Of a DNA stretch of 27,264 nucleotides, positions 1 to 6,253 are shown piece after piece. This stretch comes from Chersky-822 sp035509195. GTDB taxonomy: Bacteria; Actinomycetota; Actinomycetes; Streptosporangiales; Streptosporangiaceae. Made by a program: the position numbers and the translations under genes. Where the stretch lies: positions 1 to 27,264 of the forward strand of contig DATJLT010000095.1 of assembly GCA_035509195.1 (NCBI GenBank), read 5' to 3'. Numbering within the stretch: the stretch's first letter is position 1; every line of letters begins with the position of its first letter. A model generated the notes under the pieces. The model saw only the letters and a program-made list of their open reading frames with translations, was not told where the DNA came from and did no database searches.

Positions 1-765
1 GTCCTGCGCTCGCACCGGTGGCGTACCGCCGCGAACTCGGCGGCGTACCTGCTGCCGAGGCTGGCGCCGTCCGCGCGCCTGCTGGACATCGGCTGCGGTC
101 CAGGCACCATTACCGCCGACCTTGCCGCTCTGGTCCCAGGCGGCGAGGTGGTCGCGATCGACCTCGCGCCAGGCATTCTCGAAGACGCCCGTGCCGAGGC
201 CGGCCGTCGCGGTCTGCTGAACATCAGCTTCGAGGTCGGCGACGTCTACCGGCTCGCCTTCGCCGACGACAGCTTCGACGTCATCCACGCCCATCAAGTG
301 CTGCAGCACCTCAGCGACCCGGTCGCCGCCTTGGCGGAGATGCGCCGGGTGTGCAGGCCTGGCGGCGTGGTTGCCGCGCGGGACGGCGACTACGGCGGCA
401 TGTTCTGGTACCCGGCCGAGCCGTGCCTCGGGGAGTGGCAGGACCTGTACAGGAAGGTGGCGCGGTCACTCGGCGGCGAGCCTGATGCCGGACGGCGGCT
501 GCTTTCCTGGGCCGGACGGGTCGGGTTCGCCACTGTCGAGGCGTCATCCGGTTCTTGGTGCTATGCCTCGGCGCAGGATCGTGCCTGGTGGGGTGCGTCG
601 TGGGCGGACCGGCTGACGAAGTCCGCACTTGGCGACCGGGCCGTGGAGCGTGGTTTCGCTGACCGTTCCGATCTTGACCGTCTGGCCGAGGGCTGGCACC
701 GTTGGGCGGCTAGCGGCGACGCGTGGTTCTGCGTCCCGCACGGAGAGATCCTCTGCACGAAGTAG
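1..765 (+). CDS. SAM-dependent class I methyltransferase, 5' end cut by window edge
   Basis: The reading frame is open from the first base to the TAG at 763-765, so the start lies left of the window. Visible signatures are motif I (LLDIGCGPGT), followed by the acidic residue of the second strand (VVAIDLAPG) and a motif IV-like FDVIHAHQVLQHL segment. These are the S-adenosylmethionine-binding elements of the UbiE/Methyltransf_11 type of Rossmann methyltransferase. The first visible residues (VLRSHRWRTAANSAAYLL) resemble the N-terminal helix of a common actinobacterial subgroup, so probably only some 10-20 residues are missing. The substrate cannot be told. It converges on the hemerythrin-domain gene with a 22-base gap and no obvious terminator. 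Nothing ties it to the NRPS cluster, and it may be a flanking gene. Confidence 0.85.
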   Translation, partial: VLRSHRWRTAANSAAYLLPRLAPSARLLDIGCGPGTITADLAALVPGGEVVAIDLAPGILEDARAEAGRRGLLNISFEVGDVYRLAFADDSFDVIHAHQVLQHLSDPVAALAEMRRVCRPGGVVAARDGDYGGMFWYPAEPCLGEWQDLYRKVARSLGGEPDAGRRLLSWAGRVGFATVEASSGSWCYASAQDRAWWGASWADRLTKSALGDRAVERGFADRSDLDRLAEGWHRWAASGDAWFCVPHGEILCTK

Positions 766-787
766 CGTGCCGCCGCCCGGTCACTGG

Positions 788-1417
788 CTAGACCTGACCG
801 GCGAAGAACCCGTACCTGGACAGCGGCTCGGTGATCTCGCGCTCCTCATACGCCAGATGCGACAGCAACGTCTGCGTCAGCACTTCGACCGCTTCCTCGA
901 TCTCCGCAAAGTCCTCTGGTTCGGAAACGAGGCGCACCAGTGCCCGGTCCACATCAAGCAAGACCTCATGAATGATCACGTGCTCGGCCTCTAGCCGGTC
1001 GATCACCGGCGCGAGCCCGGCATCGGAGCGTCGCAAATGCGGAAAGATTGCCCGGTCCTCGAGCCCGTGATGCCCGGTCACCAGCGCGCAGTAGGAAGCG
1101 CAGTATGCACCGAGGGTCCAGTTGTTCCGCCGCAAGGTCATCTCGCTGACCATCGCGCGTGCCCGCCCGGCGGCCATGGCCCCGTCCTTCACCTGCCGCA
1201 GCAACTCGGTGATCTGCCTCAGCTCACTGCGAAGGTGATCATGAACCTCGGCCAGGTGCTGCCCGACTGCCCGCCCAAGCCGCGAGTAGACGTAGCCTTC
1301 CGGCGCGGGCGGTGCCGAAGGCCGCGCCGACTCGTCCCACTCCTGCCTGCCCGGCGAGCACGAGCGGCTTGCTTTAGCTCCAGCCGCATCGGCGGCTTCC
1401 TCGGTCATCTCGGTCAT
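788..1417 (-). CDS. Hemerythrin HHE domain protein
   Basis: The 209-residue protein has a low-complexity N-terminus (about residues 1-40) followed by a four-helix hemerythrin-like bundle. Candidate diiron ligands are H59 and H61 (EVHDHL), H116, H117 and E120 (GHHGLED), H127 (FPHL), H146 and H150 (EAEHVIIHE), and H187 and E191/E192 (HLAYEE). This is the usual His/Glu pattern of the HHE cation-binding family. Such cytoplasmic proteins bind non-heme diiron and are linked to oxygen, NO or redox sensing. The ATG at 1417 was chosen as the longest frame; a second in-frame ATG lies three codons later. The gene reads in the same direction as the phosphopantetheinyl transferase but is 320 bases downstream of it, separated by a repeat patch. 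It is probably not part of the biosynthetic pathway. Confidence 0.85.
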   Translation of the reverse strand: MTEMTEEAADAAGAKASRSCSPGRQEWDESARPSAPPAPEGYVYSRLGRAVGQHLAEVHDHLRSELRQITELLRQVKDGAMAAGRARAMVSEMTLRRNNWTLGAYCASYCALVTGHHGLEDRAIFPHLRRSDAGLAPVIDRLEAEHVIIHEVLLDVDRALVRLVSEPEDFAEIEEAVEVLTQTLLSHLAYEEREITEPLSRYGFFAGQV

Positions 1418-1550
1418 GTGCAGTGTTTTGTCCTGGTTTCGTTAAGCCGGAACGTCCATTTCCCCCAGGATAGCTGAACTCTCAACTATCGCCGCGCTTC
1501 GGCGGGGCCCCGTCCGCATCCCGACGCCTGGGCATCCTCTAAATAAGCCG

Positions 1551-1692
1551 CATCGTTGGCCCTTAGATGCTGTTGGCACCTGAAGCCAAACGACAACGTT
1601 GGCCCGCTGATGCTGCTGCTACGACGTCTCGGGGCCAGCGATGCTGTTGCCAGCGGGGACCGAGCAGCATCAAAGGGCCAACGTCGCTGTAG
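1551..1692. repeat. Palindromic repeat patch, MITE-like
   Basis: The 320-base gap between the hemerythrin gene and the phosphopantetheinyl transferase holds no convincing gene. It contains four related short units. Two form terminal inverted repeats matching at 18 of 19 bases: CGTTGGCCCTTAGATGCTG at 1554-1572 and its reverse complement at 1665-1683. Between them lie a direct relative at 1590-1615 (core ACGACAACGTTGGCCC then GATGCTG) and a third at 1634-1648 (GCCAGCGATGCTGTT). The same family recurs at 24484-24634. The structure resembles a roughly 130-bp miniature inverted-repeat element or a REP-like cluster. No transposase is nearby. Confidence 0.65.
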
Positions 1693-1737
1693 TTACCGCG
1701 AAATGAGGCATTTGTCCACCACCGGCCAGCGTACAGG

Positions 1738-2499
1738 TCAGGCGAAGGACGACGCATTCCCGCACCAGGACACCTCGCGTACAGGATCCGTGGTGGCCAG
1801 GGCCCCGATCAGCCCGGCAGGAGCGGCGACGTCGCGCAGGTAAATCGTCTCCGATGGCCAGCCATCGGGTTGTCCCCACGCCTTCGCCACCTCACCGCTG
1901 ACATCGAGCTGCCGCAGCGAGGCCGCCAGGCCATGCCCGGTCAGCTTGACCGTCGCTTCCTTGCGCGCCCACAGCCGCACGAACGCCGCAGCCCGATCGG
2001 CCCTCGGCACCATCAGGTACTCCTGCTGCTCGGCCGGCCCGAGCACCTGCCCGGCGAGATCCTCGCTGGCCCGTGCCTCGGTCACGGCCTCGATGTCAAC
2101 CCCGACCTTGCCTTCCCCGACGACCGCTACGACCACCCATCCGCCGGCATGAGTCACGCTGAAGTCGAAGTCCGCACCGGTGATATATGGCCGCCCGTGA
2201 TCGCTGCCGCAGTGCAGGCAGTCCCGTGCGACCAGCACGTCAGTCGCCGGCTGCCCGAGGTAGTGGCCAAGGATCAGCCGCTGTACCGCCCGTGAGGTCA
2301 CGAACGTGATCTTGGCCGGCTCGGAACGGAACCGGCCGGCGCGCTCGCGCTCCTCCGCATCAAGCAGCGCCGCGTATCTAGGCGCGCTTGACGCCTCGAC
2401 GGCCCACAGGTGACACTCGCCGGCCTCGGGCAGTACTCCGCGCTCAGGGTGATGCACGTTGCCTACAGTAACTCCGGGCGTAGGGTCGAAAAGCGCCAA
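1738..2499 (-). CDS. 4'-phosphopantetheinyl transferase, Sfp type
   Basis: This enzyme moves the phosphopantetheine arm from coenzyme A onto the active serine of carrier proteins, here presumably the ACP at 2615 and the three NRPS carrier domains. The 253-residue product has the family signatures: FSVTHAGG near 113-120, the metal-binding GVDIE (D135, E137) and WARKEATVK (W177, K180, E181, K185). The length fits the Sfp/Gsp group rather than the small AcpS group. The longest frame begins with TTG at 2499. A GTG at 2457, preceded by an AGG five bases upstream, is an equally good start and would give 239 residues. It diverges from the ACP operon, so the 115-base gap probably holds promoters for both. 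Its place at the cluster edge agrees with a dedicated activating enzyme. Confidence 0.93.
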   Translation of the reverse strand: MALFDPTPGVTVGNVHHPERGVLPEAGECHLWAVEASSAPRYAALLDAEERERAGRFRSEPAKITFVTSRAVQRLILGHYLGQPATDVLVARDCLHCGSDHGRPYITGADFDFSVTHAGGWVVVAVVGEGKVGVDIEAVTEARASEDLAGQVLGPAEQQEYLMVPRADRAAAFVRLWARKEATVKLTGHGLAASLRQLDVSGEVAKAWGQPDGWPSETIYLRDVAAPAGLIGALATTDPVREVSWCGNASSFA

Positions 2500-2508
2500 T
2501 ACGGTGCG

Positions 2509-2537
2509 TTGACACGCCCCCGGTACGCAACTAGCAT
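2509..2537 (+). promoter_or_regulatory. Near-consensus vegetative promoter for the ACP operon
   Basis: A perfect -35 TTGACA at 2509-2514 is followed after exactly 17 bases by TAGCAT at 2532-2537, a good -10 for the actinobacterial principal sigma factor. It points toward the ACP gene and predicts a transcript start near 2544, with a leader of about 70 bases. The downstream part (about 2547-2590) is unusually AT-rich for this window. No riboswitch-like fold was recognised by eye. Confidence 0.65.
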
Positions 2538-2614
2538 CGAGGTAATCGCCATAAAACCCCTAATAATAGTCTGCCAATAAACACCGGGGAACGAGCTGAA
2601 TTCGGGAGATTGGC

Positions 2615-2869
2615 GTGGATCTTGAGGTATTAGTGCGGGACGGACTAGTGCGAGTACTCGATTCTGACGTTGCTCCCGATGACCTCGACCCCGATCTCGA
2701 CCTCGCCGATGACTACGGGCTGACGTCACTTAACAAGGTGATCTTCCTGATGTCCGTCTGCGATGACTCGCAGGTTAGCCTGACCGAGTTCACCGAATCC
2801 GATGTCGCGGAAATGCGGACTGTCCGTGATGTGGTGACCGCATTGTCCAGAAGGGCTGGTACCGCGTGA
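2615..2869 (+). CDS. Stand-alone acyl carrier protein
   Basis: This 84-residue acidic protein has the size and pattern of a discrete acyl/peptidyl carrier protein. The phosphopantetheine site is S38 in the segment DYGLTSLNKV. The residue before the serine is Thr instead of the usual Asp of the DSL motif, which is tolerated in many secondary-metabolism carriers. The GTG start at 2615 sits six bases after a GGGAG ribosome site. It opens the plus-strand operon, and its TGA overlaps the next start in GTGA. In context it would carry a small acyl or aminoacyl unit handled by the GNAT, C45, KAS III-like and diiron enzymes downstream; that assignment is inference. Codon 6 is the rare TTA leucine codon, a possible bldA-type translational checkpoint. 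Confidence 0.9.
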   Translation: MDLEVLVRDGLVRVLDSDVAPDDLDPDLDLADDYGLTSLNKVIFLMSVCDDSQVSLTEFTESDVAEMRTVRDVVTALSRRAGTA

Positions 2870-3480
2870 CGTGGGCTGAGATCGGTGCCGTCCGGCTGGA
2901 GAACGAGTTCGTGGTGCTCCGCCCGGTGGAGCCGGGCGACCGTGAGGCGCTGCGCGCCATCGCCATGGACCCCCGCATCTGGCGTTACTTCGTTCTCAGT
3001 ATTGACACCGACGCGGACTTCGACGCGTTCTTCGACCTTGGCCTGCGAGATCAGCATGCCGGGACCAGGGTCGTTTATGTCATCGAGGATAAGCCGGCCG
3101 GGGCGGTTGCGGGCAGCATGAGTTTCTGCAGCATCATGGAAAAAGACGGCCGCCTGGAAATCGGCTGGTCCTGGCTGGGAATCAGTGCGCAGGGCAAAGG
3201 CATAAACCGCTGGGCAAAATTCCTCATGATGCGGCAGGCGTTCGAGGAAATGAGGGCCGAGCGGGTCGAATTCAAGACCGACAAGCTGAACGTGCAGGCC
3301 AGGCACGCGCTGGTTAACATCGGCGCTCGCGAGGAAGGCACGCTCCGCAGCTTCAACCCCATGCCTGGCGGCCGCCGCCGAGACGCCGTCTACTACAGCG
3401 TGCTCGCGGCTGAATGGCCGGAGGTCAAGGCGCAGTTGCTGGCCGGGCCCAAGGTCACGCTCGCCGGGGCGGTGACATGA
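2866..3480 (+). CDS. GNAT family N-acetyltransferase (RimJ/RimL-like)
   Basis: The 204-residue protein has the layout of the RimJ/RimL branch of the GNAT fold. It begins with an RLENEFVVLRP strand, followed by an EIGWSWLGISAQGKGIN segment whose Q-G-K-G (near 109-112) is the acyl-CoA pyrophosphate-binding motif A. A KTDKLNVQARHALVNIGAREEG segment follows, the usual N-x-x-S/A motif B region with a conserved asparagine. It should transfer an acyl group from acyl-CoA to an amine or, less often, to a carrier protein. Start and previous stop overlap as GTGA, and its own stop overlaps the next start as ATGA, so it is translationally coupled on both sides. The substrate is unknown. The location beside a free ACP makes loading of that ACP, or capping of an amino group of the building block, plausible. 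Confidence 0.88.
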   Translation: MTWAEIGAVRLENEFVVLRPVEPGDREALRAIAMDPRIWRYFVLSIDTDADFDAFFDLGLRDQHAGTRVVYVIEDKPAGAVAGSMSFCSIMEKDGRLEIGWSWLGISAQGKGINRWAKFLMMRQAFEEMRAERVEFKTDKLNVQARHALVNIGAREEGTLRSFNPMPGGRRRDAVYYSVLAAEWPEVKAQLLAGPKVTLAGAVT

Positions 3481-4553
3481 CCGTCCCGTTCGTCCGCGCC
3501 AGCGGAACTCCTTTCGAGGTCGGCTACCAGCACGGCGCAGCGCTGGCGGCCGGCCTTCGCGCGTTCTTAGCTGACGACCTGGCGAGGATCGGGAAGCTCG
3601 CGCCGGCTTCCGCCCCGGTCACGCTTGCGCAACTGGAGCCCTTGCTCGGGGAGTACTCGGCGGCGATCGCGGCGGCGGCGCCCTCGCTTGGCGAGGAGAT
3701 CGCCGGCCTCGCAGAAGGCGCGGGCATCTCGCCGGCCGAGGCCGTGCTGCTGCAAGCCAGGCGCGAGCTGATCGGCTACCAGAAGGTCCCCGTCCCGGCT
3801 TGCGGTGACTGCACAACGTACGCCAGCTTGTCGGCCGGACCGGGCGGCGGCCCGGTCCTGGCGCAGACCGTGGACCTGAACGGCAACCTCGACGACCAGC
3901 TCGCCGTGCTCGACGTCGGGCTGTCCGGCTCGCCGAGGCGCAGCCTGGTGCTCAGCTTCGGCGGCTTGCTCGGGTACCTGGGACTGAACAGCGACGGCCT
4001 CGCGATCGGCCTTAACCTCGTGCTCGGCGGGGACTGGCTTCCTGGAGTGCCGCCTTACCTGGCGATCAGGTACCTGCTCGACTCGGCGGGCAACGTCAAG
4101 GATGCCCTCGCGATCCTGGCGGGCCTGCCGCTGGCCAGTTCCAGGTCGCTGACGCTCTGCGACCCGGCCACCGTGGCCTGCGTCGAGGTACTCGGCGGTG
4201 AGCTTCGCGTCGTCGGCAGCGGGCCGGCCACGGTGCACACCAACCACTTCCTTGATCAGGACTTCTCGGCGGCCGACGAGCTTAACGTGTTCGCCAGGAA
4301 CTCTTCGGTACGCCGGCTCAGGGCTGGTGCGGGCGGGCTGGCCGGCTTCGCCGCCCAGCCCGCCCGCCGCGACGTCAACTCCCACTTCGCCCTGCTCAGC
4401 GTGCCGCCGATCTGCGTCGCCGACACCGGCGACCTGCGGCGCGAGCGCACGGTCGCGGCGGTCGTCATGCTGCCTGACCGGGGCGAACTCCACGTCCGTC
4501 CAGGCAACCCCGCCCTGAGCAGTACGCAGGCGTTCCGGGTCGAGCGATCATGA
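3477..4553 (+). CDS. C45-family autoproteolytic acyltransferase/hydrolase
   Basis: The 358-residue protein resembles the C45 (acyl-CoA:6-aminopenicillanic acid acyltransferase, PenDE-like) Ntn-hydrolase family. The early FVRASGTPFEVGYQHG segment is the typical N-terminal strand-helix of that family. The sequence ACGDCTTYAS around residue 112 provides the expected self-cleavage site, so C112 should become the N-terminal nucleophile of the beta chain. Downstream segments such as GGPVLAQTVDLNGN and LGLNSDGLAIGLNLV follow the family pattern. Members exchange or hydrolyse acyl side chains on amines. Here the enzyme could attach, remove or swap an acyl group on the peptide or on the carrier-bound unit. 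The ATG at 3477 overlaps the previous TGA; a longer frame begins at 3414 but lies inside the GNAT gene. Codon 31 is TTA. No signal peptide is visible, so it should act in the cytoplasm. Confidence 0.87.
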   Translation: MTVPFVRASGTPFEVGYQHGAALAAGLRAFLADDLARIGKLAPASAPVTLAQLEPLLGEYSAAIAAAAPSLGEEIAGLAEGAGISPAEAVLLQARRELIGYQKVPVPACGDCTTYASLSAGPGGGPVLAQTVDLNGNLDDQLAVLDVGLSGSPRRSLVLSFGGLLGYLGLNSDGLAIGLNLVLGGDWLPGVPPYLAIRYLLDSAGNVKDALAILAGLPLASSRSLTLCDPATVACVEVLGGELRVVGSGPATVHTNHFLDQDFSAADELNVFARNSSVRRLRAGAGGLAGFAAQPARRDVNSHFALLSVPPICVADTGDLRRERTVAAVVMLPDRGELHVRPGNPALSSTQAFRVERS

Positions 4554-5311
4554 ACGACTGGTTCATCACCAAGGGCGGCGCCGATCCAGGTTCGGCGCGG
4601 ATCTTCTGCTTCCCGCATGCGGGCGGCAGCCCGCGTGCCTTCCTTGACTGGCAGGCGGGCCTGGCCGGCGAGGCCGAGGTCGTCGCCGTATGCCGGCCGG
4701 GCCGCGAGCACCGGTCCGCCGAACCCGCGCCGGCGATCGGCGAGTACATCGCCGGCGCCGCGGCCGCGATCAGTGCGGTCTCGGCGGCCGACTGCCGTCC
4801 TTGCTACCTGTTCGGGCACAGCCTCGGTGCGCTTGTCGCGTTCGAGGTCTGCCGCGAACTTGCCGCTCAGGATCTCCCGAATCACTTCATCGCCTCTGGC
4901 TGCTCGGCGCCTTGCCTGCTGCCATCGCAGCGGGTGAAGGACATCGCCAAGCTCGACGGGGCCGAGTTCGCGGAGGCGATCGGCTTCTTCGGCGGCCTTT
5001 CCGCCGAGATCCTCGCCGACGCGGAAATGCGCGACCTGTTACTGCCTGGAGTGATCGCCGACTTCCGGCTCGCCGTCGGCTACCGCTACCGCTCTGCCGC
5101 GCCCTTGGACGTGCCGGCCACGCTGGTCGTCGGTCGCGACGACCCGCACGTCAGGGAGGCGCAGCTTCAGCCCTGGGCCAGGGAGTTCACGCGCCCGCCC
5201 GATCAGCGCCTGACCGAAGGCGGGCACTTCTACTTTGACAAGGACCCGGCCGTGATCACGGGCGTCCTGGCCGGCATCGTCCAGGCCGATCAGCACGTCG
5301 AGCTGATCTGA
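4550..5311 (+). CDS. Type II thioesterase
   Basis: This 253-residue alpha/beta hydrolase is the external editing thioesterase found with NRPS and PKS systems. It removes stalled or wrong acyl groups from phosphopantetheine arms. Visible features are the oxyanion segment FCFPHAGG at 19-26, the nucleophile elbow FGHSLGA with S91, an acid in GRDDPH (D197 or D198), and the catalytic histidine H226 in EGGHFYF. The length and motif spacing match the GrsT/RifR group. The ATG overlaps the previous TGA as ATGA, continuing the coupled series ACP-GNAT-C45-TE. Codon 164 is a TTA. It could serve the NRPS carrier domains, the stand-alone ACP or both. Confidence 0.94.
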   Translation: MNDWFITKGGADPGSARIFCFPHAGGSPRAFLDWQAGLAGEAEVVAVCRPGREHRSAEPAPAIGEYIAGAAAAISAVSAADCRPCYLFGHSLGALVAFEVCRELAAQDLPNHFIASGCSAPCLLPSQRVKDIAKLDGAEFAEAIGFFGGLSAEILADAEMRDLLLPGVIADFRLAVGYRYRSAAPLDVPATLVVGRDDPHVREAQLQPWAREFTRPPDQRLTEGGHFYFDKDPAVITGVLAGIVQADQHVELI

Positions 5312-5326
5312 TATGGAGGCCAGCTT

Positions 5327-6253
5327 ATGAGGGACGGAACGGTCTTCTTGCGCGGGCCCGCTTACGTTCTCGGCGAGAACGAGCTCGATCACGGAGCGAT
5401 CGAGAACCTGGACGAGCTGGCCGCGCGCTTCAAGCTGGCGCCGCAACCCGGATTGTGGGGCTGGGGCACGATCAGGACGACGAAACGCGAGCTCTCCGAT
5501 CTCGCGGCCGAAGCCGGCGCGGCCACGCTCAAAGCCGCCGGCCTTGCCCCCGCGCTGGCCGACGCCCTCGTGCTCTGCTCGAACCGCATTCCAGGTCCCG
5601 CCGAAGGCCACGGCCAGTTCGTCGCCGAGGTGCTGACAGGCACCGGGCTCGGCGATATCCCGGCCTACGGTGTCAACCTCAACAGGTGCGTGAACCTGCT
5701 CGCCGGAATCGACGTTGCGGCCGCGTTCGTGCGCAGCGGCCGGCATGACCGCGTGCTCGTGATCACCGCGGACAAGGTCGCGGAAGGCGCGGACCGCCTG
5801 TCGCAGTTCGCCCTGTTCAGCGACGGGGCGGCGAGTTGCCTGATCGCCGGGGATCCAGGTGAAGCGGCGAGTTTCGAGGTACTCGGCTGCGCCACCGCCC
5901 AGGACACGGCGACGCTTGAGTGGAGCAATCAGATCAGCTCAGACCTGGCCAGGCTGGTGAACGAGCGGCTGCTGACCGCTGCCGGGCTCAAGATCGGCGA
6001 CCTCGCCGCGCTGCTGCACGCCAACTTGTACACACCGCTCGTGGTGATGAAGGAACGGCAGGCCGGCTTCGGCCCGGGCCAGCTCTACCTGGACAACATC
6101 CGGCGGATCGGTCACTGTTTCGCGGCCGACCCGCTGATCAACCTGGCCGACCGGATGGCGCTTGGCCACGTGGGCACTGGCAGCTACTGCATGCTTGCCT
6201 CGAGCGTGCCCGGATCGAGGATCGGCGTGCTGCTGAAAGAGGTGCACCCATGA
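5327..6253 (+). CDS. KAS III-like (FabH-fold) condensing enzyme or acyltransferase
   Basis: The 308-residue product has the thiolase fold of 3-oxoacyl-ACP synthase III. The nucleophile is C121 in NLNRCVNLLAGIDVA and the first histidine is H231 in LLHANLYTP. Where FabH has the third catalytic residue in GNTSxxS, this protein reads GHCFAAD, so the Asn is replaced by His (H263). A Cys-His-His set is typical of KAS I/II, not KAS III. The family also contains enzymes that transfer acyl groups without decarboxylation (CerJ type). Here it could extend or transfer an acyl group held on the ACP at 2615. A GGAGG ribosome site lies seven bases before the ATG. The stop overlaps the next start as ATGA, tying it to the diiron oxidase. 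Confidence 0.85.
   Translation: MRDGTVFLRGPAYVLGENELDHGAIENLDELAARFKLAPQPGLWGWGTIRTTKRELSDLAAEAGAATLKAAGLAPALADALVLCSNRIPGPAEGHGQFVAEVLTGTGLGDIPAYGVNLNRCVNLLAGIDVAAAFVRSGRHDRVLVITADKVAEGADRLSQFALFSDGAASCLIAGDPGEAASFEVLGCATAQDTATLEWSNQISSDLARLVNERLLTAAGLKIGDLAALLHANLYTPLVVMKERQAGFGPGQLYLDNIRRIGHCFAADPLINLADRMALGHVGTGSYCMLASSVPGSRIGVLLKEVHP

Noticed and set aside
788..1417. Hemerythrin protein as a pathway oxygenase
   Set aside because: It is separated by a 320-base repeat patch and belongs to a widespread oxygen/redox family, so linkage to the pathway is weak.
1551..1692. CRISPR array
   Set aside because: Units are short, irregularly spaced and in both orientations, with no constant spacer length and no cas genes.
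3567..4493. 308-codon minus-strand frame opposite the C45 gene
   Set aside because: It is a mirror frame with low-complexity composition, while the plus strand has clear family motifs and coupled starts.
5920..6249. Upstream extension of the diiron oxidase frame
   Set aside because: It overlaps the KAS III-like gene and is Arg-rich out-of-frame translation. The ATG at 6250 forms the expected ATGA overlap.
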